From Levilactobacillus bambusae (GTDB lineage Bacteria; Bacillota; Bacilli; Lactobacillales; Lactobacillaceae), in contig NZ_QCXQ01000006.1 in the NCBI RefSeq assembly GCF_003124125.1, positions 117,066-181,065 on the forward strand: a stretch of DNA of 64,000 nt. The letters are read 5' to 3'. Position 1 is the stretch's first letter; each line of letters starts with the position of its first letter. Of this stretch, positions 58,544 through 64,000 are shown piece by piece. The notes below the pieces were generated by a model, which saw only the letters and a list, made by a program, of their open reading frames with translations, ran no database searches and was not told where the DNA came from. Position numbers and translations under genes: made by a program.

Positions 58544-58582
58544 TAACGCGAGACCAACTGAGAGTGGCCTCGCGTTTTTTAT
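58544..58582 (+). terminator. Terminator after the sugar transporter gene
   Basis: AACGCGAG-CC pairs with GG-CTCGCGTT, followed by TTTTTATT. Confidence 0.88.
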
Positions 58583-58709
58583 TAGCGTTCGTTCCAAGTG
58601 GGGCTTGCTTTTTGGTTGGATAAAATTTACAATGAGGATATCGAATGAAGCGTTTTCATTTTATAAATTATTTATGAAAATGAGTTGGATGATATAATGG
58701 ACTATACCA

Positions 58710-58737
58710 TTGAACTTTGAGGACAATTCGTTATAAT
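58710..58737 (+). promoter_or_regulatory. pgi promoter
   Basis: TTGAAC (58710-58715), 16 bases and TATAAT (58732-58737). A second TATAAT lies at 58693-58698 without a good -35. A TGAAGCG/TTTTCA palindrome near 58645 is cre-like but not a full match. Confidence 0.65.
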
Positions 58738-58778
58738 AAAGACAGCAGTAAATAATAAATTGAGTGAGGTAGACGACA

Positions 58779-60125
58779 ATGGCACACATTACTTTTGATA
58801 GTTCTAAGCTTCAAAAATTTGTTCATGATAATGAATTGGGCGAAATGCAAGCAATGGTTACCGCAGCCGATAGTGAACTTCGGAACGGAACGGGCGCGGG
58901 CGCAGACTACCGTGATTGGTTAAACTGGCCGAATGATTATGATAAAGAGGAATTTGACCGGATTAAGAAGGCCGCTCAAAAGATTCAATCGGACTCCCAA
59001 GTTTTTGTGGTCATTGGCATTGGAGGATCCTACCTAGGAGCTAAAATGGCCGTTGATTTCCTGAACGACACCTTCTATAACTACCTCCCCGATAGTGAAC
59101 GCAAAACCCCTCAGGTCTTCTTTGCGGGGAACTCACTAAGTTCATCCTACGTTTACGACCTGATCCATTTAATTGGGGACCGCGACTTTTCCGTTAACAT
59201 TATCTCTAAGTCAGGGACGACGACGGAACCGTCAATTGCCTTCCGGATTTTCAAGGATAAATTAGTTGAAAAGTACGGTGAAGCCGAAGCCAAGAAACGG
59301 ATCTATGCCACAACCGATGCTAACAGCGGGGCCTTACATGATGAAGCAAAAGCTGAGGGCTATGAAAGTTTTGTTGTGCCCGATGGAATTGGGGGCCGGT
59401 ACTCAGTGCTTTCCGCCGTTGGATTGCTGCCAATTGCAGTTTCTGGTGCCAGCATTGACGATCTGATGCAGGGGGCAGCGGATGCCGAAGCAGAATACGT
59501 CAGCCCTGATCTGACTAAGAATGAAGCTTACCAGTACGCTGCTTACCGGAATATTTTATATCGGAAGGGCTACACCACTGAGCTTTTGGAAAATTACGAA
59601 CCAAATATGATGATGTTTTCCGAATGGTGGAAACAGTTAGCCGGCGAATCCGAGGGGAAGGACCAAAAGGGAATTTACCCGTCATCCGCTAACTTTACCA
59701 CCGATCTGCATTCCCTGGGCCAGTACATTCAAGAGGGGCTCCGGAACCTAATGGAAACGGTTGTTAAGGTTGATAAACCTAACCATGACGTTGAAGTTCC
59801 TAAGGAACCCCAAGATTTAGATGGCTTAGGCTACTTAGAGGGTAAGACGATGGATTATGCCAACACCAAGGCGTTTGAAGGTGTGACGTTGGCCCATATT
59901 GATGGGGGCGTTCCAAACATGAGCGTCCACATTCCCGACCAAACCGCTTATACATTAGGCTACCTCATTTACTTCTTTGAAATCGGAATTGCGATTTCAG
60001 GTTACCTCAACGGGATTAACCCATTTAATCAACCGGGGGTGGAAGCCTACAAGACCAATATGTTCGCGCTATTAGGCAAACCTGGATACGAAGAATTAGG
60101 TCAAAAGTTAAACGACCGCTTATAA
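58779..60125 (+). CDS. pgi: Glucose-6-phosphate isomerase
   Basis: Pgi interconverts glucose-6-phosphate and fructose-6-phosphate. The 448-residue protein is the shorter Firmicutes form: first SIS domain with [11 protein letters not shown] near 79-89 and SKSGTTTEP near 145-153; active-site Glu in the LGQYIQEG region near 305, catalytic His in a QHGGVPN-like [10 protein letters not shown] near 380, Lys near the C-terminus. GTGAGGTAG precedes the ATG. Monocistronic, ended by a long hairpin. Confidence 0.97.
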   Translation: MAHITFDSSKLQKFVHDNELGEMQAMVTAADSELRNGTGAGADYRDWLNWPNDYDKEEFDRIKKAAQKIQSDSQVFVVIGIGGSYLGAKMAVDFLNDTFYNYLPDSERKTPQVFFAGNSLSSSYVYDLIHLIGDRDFSVNIISKSGTTTEPSIAFRIFKDKLVEKYGEAEAKKRIYATTDANSGALHDEAKAEGYESFVVPDGIGGRYSVLSAVGLLPIAVSGASIDDLMQGAADAEAEYVSPDLTKNEAYQYAAYRNILYRKGYTTELLENYEPNMMMFSEWWKQLAGESEGKDQKGIYPSSANFTTDLHSLGQYIQEGLRNLMETVVKVDKPNHDVEVPKEPQDLDGLGYLEGKTMDYANTKAFEGVTLAHIDGGVPNMSVHIPDQTAYTLGYLIYFFEIGIAISGYLNGINPFNQPGVEAYKTNMFALLGKPGYEELGQKLNDRL

Positions 60126-60167
60126 AAAATGAGCTTGGATCGCCTTAAGTGATGGGGGTTCTAAATT

Positions 60168-60214
60168 AAGGGACCGTTACTAAATTCGATTGGATTTAGT
60201 AACGGTCCCTTTTG
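60168..60214 (+). terminator. Terminator after pgi
   Basis: AAGGGACCGTTACTAAAT pairs perfectly with its complement, followed by TTTT. Confidence 0.9.
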
Positions 60215-60230
60215 GTTGTTGAGTGGAAGA

Positions 60231-60275
60231 AAAAAGAAGCAAAACGTTGATTTAATCACGTTTTGCTTCTTTAGT
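60231..60275 (-). terminator. Terminator of the tRNA-Glu unit
   Basis: On the minus strand AGAAGCAAAACGT pairs with ACGTTTTGCTTCT, followed by TTTTT; located 35 bases past the tRNA 3' end. Confidence 0.9.
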
Positions 60276-60309
60276 ATTTACGTGCGATTGCTCAGGATTC
60301 CTGAGGTTA

Positions 60310-60382
60310 TCACCCACACGGGGATCGAACCCGTAACTCCGCCTTGAGAGGGCGACGTCTTAACCAATTTGACCAGTGGGCA
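60310..60382 (-). tRNA. tRNA-Glu (anticodon CUC)
   Basis: Cloverleaf on the minus strand: acceptor TGCCCAC/GTGGGTG, D-arm GTC/GAC, anticodon arm with loop CTCTCAA, T-arm ACGGG TTCGATC CCCGT, discriminator A. The anticodon CTC is at 60346-60348 and reads GAG. The first pair is U1-G72, a wobble where Glu tRNAs usually have G-C. CCA is not encoded. A perfect promoter (TTGACA-17-TATATT, 60403-60431) and a terminator flank it, so it is a single-gene unit. Confidence 0.88.
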
Positions 60383-60402
60383 ATGTCAAACTTGCATGTA
60401 TA

Positions 60403-60431
60403 AATATAAAACTTTTCAGCGGCGGTGTCAA
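60403..60431 (-). promoter_or_regulatory. tRNA-Glu promoter
   Basis: Minus strand TTGACA (60426-60431), 17-base spacer and TATATT (60403-60408). The -35 ends four bases from the stop of the upstream gene. Confidence 0.8.
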
Positions 60432-60434
60432 CCA

Positions 60435-61187
60435 CTATTCATGTGATTGCCCCGATTTGGTGGGGAAAATCGGTGAAGCAGGGGTCTTTTGAAACTTTCG
60501 AACGAGGGTCGGGGACTGATTTTCCACGTCGGCGTCGGAAGTATTAAAGTCGTCCACTAACCGAGTTTTATTATCATAGATGAACGCCCGGCCCTCGGTT
60601 GCTGGCCAAGTGATGATGAATCGCTTACCGGTGTCAGACGTATACCGAATACTAATGAACCGCATGCTGGAATACATATTTGCCGTTTGAAAGTAGGCAT
60701 CGGGCAGGATAATGAACGCTTCGTTGGTATGAACGACCGTTTTACGCAGAAAGTCTTTCTTGCCATCGGCGTAGGCAATTTCAATTTCTGCGTTAACTGC
60801 GATTCGGCTCCCGCTATTTTCAATTCGGATGACTGCTTGGGAGAGGGGATTTTGATTAACCAACTGTTGGGCGTCGCGCACATGATTTTGGGAGGTCCAG
60901 TACCATTCACCCGCCCGGACCCGTTGATGCCAGCTCAGGGTGAATATAGCTTGGGAATCCAGGGCCCGGGCCTTTTTATCAGATCTCAGCTGAAGGATAA
61001 CCCCTAAGGCACCTGCTGGAATTCCAAAGGCTTCTGCGAGTCCTTCCACCCAGTCGGGATCCCAGTCATGCCAAAATGGATATCGCATTGTCATTGCGAC
61101 GATGTATCCCAACAACAGCCCGAGAACCAAAATTAGTAAATGTGATAGGTGCGTTACAACGAAATGTTTAAACCGTTTGAAAAACAT
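60435..61187 (-). CDS. Hypothetical membrane-anchored protein
   Basis: A 250-residue protein with two N-terminal hydrophobic segments (about 14-34 and 52-70) joined by a Trp/Asp-rich stretch, then a soluble beta-rich domain (about 95-220) and a polar tail. ATG 61187 follows GAAGGGA; an ATG-like start 18 bases upstream lies before the SD. I do not recognise a family. The start of the tRNA-Glu promoter follows the stop, so the gene has no separate terminator. Confidence 0.75.
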   Translation of the reverse strand: MFFKRFKHFVVTHLSHLLILVLGLLLGYIVAMTMRYPFWHDWDPDWVEGLAEAFGIPAGALGVILQLRSDKKARALDSQAIFTLSWHQRVRAGEWYWTSQNHVRDAQQLVNQNPLSQAVIRIENSGSRIAVNAEIEIAYADGKKDFLRKTVVHTNEAFIILPDAYFQTANMYSSMRFISIRYTSDTGKRFIITWPATEGRAFIYDNKTRLVDDFNTSDADVENQSPTLVRKFQKTPASPIFPTKSGQSHE

Positions 61188-61300
61188 AGGTGCATCCCTT
61201 CTCAATCTTGATAATCGCTAATTTAATTATAGCATAGGGGTGCCAGTGACCTTTTGGCGGACGATTTCGCATAAAGTTTAAAATGTCTAAATAAATTTTG

Positions 61301-61329
61301 TTGACAGATATTCATTTTATTTGTAAAAT
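61301..61329 (+). promoter_or_regulatory. tRNA-Gln promoter
   Basis: TTGACA (61301-61306), 17 bases, TAAAAT (61324-61329), with a start about 24 bases before the tRNA. Confidence 0.78.
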
Positions 61330-61359
61330 AAAATAGTTGTCAAATGGCAATCGATTTAT

Positions 61360-61431
61360 TGGGTATTAGCCAAATGGTAAGGCGGTGGACTCTGAATCCA
61401 TAATTTACTGGTTCGATCCCAGTATACCCAA
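61360..61431 (+). tRNA. tRNA-Gln (anticodon CUG)
   Basis: Acceptor TGGGTAT/ATACCCA (U1-A72 is normal for Gln tRNA), D-arm, anticodon arm GTGGA CTCTGAA TCCAT with anticodon CTG at 61392-61394 reading CAG, T-arm ACTGG TTCGATC CCAGT, discriminator A; CCA not encoded. A single-gene unit with its own promoter and terminator. A tRNA-Gln UUG must exist elsewhere to read CAA. Confidence 0.93.
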
Positions 61432-61437
61432 TCAAAT

Positions 61438-61482
61438 AAAAAGAGGGCATTCAAGAATTTATCTTGGATGTCCTCTTTTTGC
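61438..61482 (+). terminator. Terminator after tRNA-Gln
   Basis: AAAAAGAGG-CAT-CAAGA pairs with TCTTG-ATG-CCTCTTTTT. Confidence 0.9.
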
Positions 61483-61511
61483 CTTGGTAATTTAAGTTAA
61501 TGATGTAAGGG

Positions 61512-61652
61512 CTATTTTTCTTCGGCGTTATCTTCAAAGAATTCCTCTGGGTTTAGTGACTTGGTTAATTCCTGGTAGTGCGCCAAAATAGCTTTAAGTT
61601 CATCGGCATTTTTAATCCCATATTGCTTCATTACTTTTTCAACATCTGACAT
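61512..61652 (-). CDS. Small acidic protein, 46 residues
   Basis: A 46-residue frame starting MSDVEKVMKQYG and ending FFEDNAEEK, acidic and predicted helical, with no membrane segment. GGGGGAG lies six bases before the ATG at 61652. It is too short for most gene callers, but the SD, codon pattern like neighbours and placement between units support it. No family recognised. Confidence 0.68.
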   Translation of the reverse strand: MSDVEKVMKQYGIKNADELKAILAHYQELTKSLNPEEFFEDNAEEK

Positions 61653-61828
61653 TGTGACTCCCCCTTAATATAAATTAGGCTTATTTTAGTCCTTTTTAAC
61701 CCTAAACCCCATCATTTAGCTTCGGCTTGTTTCGGTGAGACCAGTTACCCGTTGGTTTTGCATATCAATTGTTCTTCACCTTAAATTTTGTTACGATACG
61801 CATACTAAATAAGAAGGAGTGAGGCACA

Positions 61829-62164
61829 ATGAATTCATCTCAAAGAACGTTAAGCGGCTTGAGTTATATCAGTGTGGTGTTTGCCCCGATTATTTTTCCG
61901 ATTATTATTTTGATTGCCAGTCAAACCCAGGAAGTTAAAGAGCATGCTAAACGGGCGCTGGGACTACACTTGGTTCCGGTTGCAATAACGTTAATTGGCC
62001 TAGCAATTGTGGGGTGGACGGGAAACGTCGCAGACTACTGGAGCACCGTCTCCACGACCGCATCCGTTATCTTTTTTATCGTTGTCTTAACGGATATTGG
62101 GTTCTACCTCTATAACTTGTATGCGGGTGTCAAAGTCATGGTTGCTCAACCCGCCCGGGCTTGA
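61829..62164 (+). CDS. DUF4870-type small membrane protein
   Basis: A 111-residue protein with three membrane helices and the DUF4870 layout: LSGLSYISVVFAPIIFPIIIL, then VKEHAKRALGLHL, then two closely spaced helices. The conserved HAKRAL motif between helices 1 and 2 is typical. AAGGAGTGAGG precedes the ATG, and TTGTTC-17-TACGAT (61769-61797) is a likely promoter. Function unknown. Confidence 0.82.
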   Translation: MNSSQRTLSGLSYISVVFAPIIFPIIILIASQTQEVKEHAKRALGLHLVPVAITLIGLAIVGWTGNVADYWSTVSTTASVIFFIVVLTDIGFYLYNLYAGVKVMVAQPARA

Positions 62165-62216
62165 TTGATGACCCAAAAGTTTAACGGGGCGATTCGGATT
62201 TCGCCTTAACACCTAT

Positions 62217-62276
62217 TAAAAGCGCTACGGTTGCCTTAGGATGTTGTTCCTAGGAAAACCGGGGCGCTTTTTATTT
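62217..62276. terminator. Bidirectional terminator, DUF4870 / MFS
   Basis: AAAAGCGC and GCGCTTTT arms with CGGTT/AACCG and an inner CCTTAGG/CCTAGG pairing; T-rich outside. Confidence 0.85.
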
Positions 62277-62282
62277 CAGTGA

Positions 62283-63464
62283 TTAAGCGTGTGAATGGTG
62301 GTCAAAGAAGAGGTCATAAACTGTGTTCCATGCGGCAATGATGAATAACAGGATTGCGGCCAATACGAGAATAAAGCTGGGTGAGTCATGACCTAGCATA
62401 CTGGCAACGGTGTCCATCACGATGGGCGAAAGAAAGGCCCCTAGATTCATTCCGACAATCATCAGGCCACTGGAGACGGTTGTCGCTCCCTTAGGACCGT
62501 GAGATTGAGCCGCCATCATCAAGTAGGGGGTAATGACGAAACAGGCCCCCATGAGGCTAATGGCGACTGCCGTAACCCAAACGTTTTTGGAAAGCCCAAT
62601 GGCGAGGGTCGTTAACCCAATCCCAAAGACTGCAATGGGGAGAATCCAATGCTTGAAGCGCTTATACAGGCGGCCATAAGCAACGCTCGCAATCATTCCA
62701 AACAGGGTCATGAGGCTAATCAAAACACTAGCGGTTGTCCCGTTTCCATAGTGTTCTGCCTCAACTAGCGTGGCCAGTTTGACGATGACGATGTAAAACG
62801 AAATATTCGTAAGAAAAATATACAGCGTATAACCGATGACCGACCAGTTAGTTTTGAGTTCGGTATTAGAGGTTTGCTGATTGCCTTGAGTGTTAGGAAC
62901 GAGGAGCCCAAACATTAGAATTGCCAGCAGCGTAACCACATAAATCCAGTAGGCCTCATGCCACCCGAGTTTAAGGAGCAGGCCGGCAAGGGATGTTAAC
63001 GCTGCTGAGCCTAAGTTGGCCACGGCATTTTCATATCCGTACATTGAAGATAATTCGTTACCCGAGTAATAGTACGCCATGAAGGTGTAAATCAATGGGT
63101 TAAATAGACCAATCCCAATCCCCAAGACAAACCGGGACGCTAAAATAAGTGGAAAACTGGATGTAAAAACGGGAACGATCCCACTCGCTAGCGTTAAAAT
63201 CAATCCCACCATCACTGTTTTTTTATTTCCAATCCATTTGGCAATGACACCACTTAATAGAACGCAGATTAGAATGCCGAGGTTTGGAATGGTTGAAACG
63301 GTTTCAATCATACTCAGCGGTAGTTTTGAAAACGTCCGGCTCATTAACGGAATCGTACCGGCAACCGCTGGAGCAGCCTGAACCATTAAGGCCAATGATA
63401 AAATTGCAAATTTGAAGGTCCAACTATGAACGTTGGGCTGTTTAGCCTGATGTGACTGTTGCAT
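62283..63464 (-). CDS. MFS transporter, 12 helices
   Basis: A 393-residue major facilitator with about twelve membrane helices. Helix 2-3 loop carries GVIAKWIGNKKTVMVG (motif A-like) and helix 4 RFVLGIGIGLFNPLIY. It resembles the CynX/NimT or drug-efflux groups only generally, so no substrate is named. GGGGGAG precedes the ATG. A His-rich tail (DHHSHA) ends the protein. Convergent with the DUF4870 gene. Confidence 0.82.
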   Translation of the reverse strand: MQQSHQAKQPNVHSWTFKFAILSLALMVQAAPAVAGTIPLMSRTFSKLPLSMIETVSTIPNLGILICVLLSGVIAKWIGNKKTVMVGLILTLASGIVPVFTSSFPLILASRFVLGIGIGLFNPLIYTFMAYYYSGNELSSMYGYENAVANLGSAALTSLAGLLLKLGWHEAYWIYVVTLLAILMFGLLVPNTQGNQQTSNTELKTNWSVIGYTLYIFLTNISFYIVIVKLATLVEAEHYGNGTTASVLISLMTLFGMIASVAYGRLYKRFKHWILPIAVFGIGLTTLAIGLSKNVWVTAVAISLMGACFVITPYLMMAAQSHGPKGATTVSSGLMIVGMNLGAFLSPIVMDTVASMLGHDSPSFILVLAAILLFIIAAWNTVYDLFFDHHSHA

Positions 63465-63547
63465 ATGAACTCCCCCTAAATCAATATTCTCTCGTCACTT
63501 ACTATAGAATAGATGGTGGCAAAAGTGGTGAAATTGGTTTGGGGGGA

Positions 63548-63585
63548 TATAAAAAGACCGGGTCCTAGGACTCAGTCTTTTATAA
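63548..63585 (-). terminator. Terminator after the 109-residue gene
   Basis: TTATAAAAGAC and GTCTTTTTAT-like arms around a GAGTCCTAGGACC inner palindrome; T-rich on the minus strand. Confidence 0.8.
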
Positions 63586-63588
63586 ATG

Positions 63589-63918
63589 TTATTCAAATGA
63601 TAGTTCAACGAAGTATTGGGCGTCTGGCATGACGTGGGACGTTGTAATCCACACTTCTTTATAGCCCGGCAGATCCGTATGGGTTTGATTGAAAAAGTAA
63701 TCAAGCAGGGCGCCGTTCATTTCCACAAAGTCGTCGGTCATCCGGTTAACCATTAGATGGTTAGTGGGGAAGTAGATCTCGGAGTCTGCTACGGGAACGG
63801 AATCTGCAAATGTAAATGAAATCGCGTTTAAGTATTGTTCCGGTAAGACGTTGACTTGATCGGGATGTCGTTTTATAAAACTCAATACGTGATAGATGGA
63901 ATCAGAATTGCTTGCCAA
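63589..63918 (-). CDS. Hypothetical protein, 109 residues
   Basis: A soluble mixed alpha/beta protein, acidic and rich in aromatic residues, with no motif I can name. The start is TTG 63918, nine bases after AAAGGAG. On the minus strand TATAAT near 63971-63976 is a likely -10. Its terminator separates it from the MFS gene. Function unknown. Confidence 0.7.
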   Translation of the reverse strand: MASNSDSIYHVLSFIKRHPDQVNVLPEQYLNAISFTFADSVPVADSEIYFPTNHLMVNRMTDDFVEMNGALLDYFFNQTHTDLPGYKEVWITTSHVMPDAQYFVELSFE

Positions 63919-64000
63919 GGCGGGAATCTCCTTTCAAAGTCAGAGCCGTTTTCTGGTTTAAGGTTACCATATTATAAGGAAAACGCAACCAAGCTGAGAA

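Noticed and set aside
1-64000. CRISPR array, prophage or complete insertion sequence
   Set aside because: No regularly spaced direct repeats, no phage structural or integrase genes, and only a truncated ISL3-type remnant were seen.

Overview
The window is a continuous piece of a Firmicutes chromosome, almost certainly Lactobacillaceae. Evidence: strong Shine-Dalgarno (SD) sequences with frequent TTG and GTG starts, an Asp23/AmaP/GlsB envelope-stress operon, a tmRNA whose tag ends in YALAA, TagE-like glycosyltransferases, an adjoining cdaA-ybbR-glmM-glmS block, xylAB under a ROK XylR, and cre-like sites. Base composition is moderate for the group, and two C34 tRNAs (Glu-CUC, Gln-CUG) fit a genome that uses G-ending codons. 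A heterofermentative clade (Levi-, Secundi- or Lentilactobacillus-like) is a plausible guess; I do not assign a species.

Layout. 1-4650: end of pta, tsaE, an acetyltransferase, a DnaQ-like exonuclease, exoA, murB, a DUF1361 membrane protein. 4826-11288: c-di-AMP cyclase and its partner, then glmM, glmS and nagB, the amino-sugar branch feeding the cell wall, with NagR-type operator candidates at glmS and nagB. 11606-13741: secreted GH73 glucosaminidase and a TagH-like wall-polymer export ATPase, followed by a candidate CcpA-controlled small RNA. 14040-20424 (minus): a polyphosphate cassette (kinase between a canonical and a degenerate Ppx) behind a LicD protein and a lipoprotein. 20575-26252: MarR, two tiny proteins, an unassigned structured RNA on the minus strand, a paired fluoride channel, and two tandem TagE-like glycosyltransferases.

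26455-34775: MFS exporter, DUF1275 protein, iron alcohol dehydrogenase, flavodoxin, the PTS-type dihydroxyacetone kinase dhaKLM, VanZ protein and glutathione peroxidase. 34982-39272: xylR, then xylA-xylB with xylO and cre at the promoter. 39568-42320: isochorismatase-family hydrolase and the Asp23 operon. 42529-44572: tmRNA, followed by the most foreign-looking part of the window: an AT-rich orphan gene, a decayed ISL3-type insertion sequence and about 680 bases with no intact gene.

44573-64000: UvrA-like ABC ATPase, TMEM175-type channel, lipoprotein nuclease, ArsR regulator with an old yellow enzyme, MazEF, K+ channel, HAD phosphatase, an OmpR-type two-component system, a diverged RlmI-like protein, a GRP sugar transporter, pgi, two tRNAs, and small membrane or unknown proteins.

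Most transcription units end in strong hairpins, many serving convergent genes, so unit boundaries are unusually legible. I found no CRISPR array, prophage, complete insertion sequence or rRNA. The best candidates for something undescribed are the two small RNAs (13899-13974 plus, 21898-22059 minus), the polyphosphate cassette with its pseudo-Ppx, and the orphan gene beside the tmRNA.
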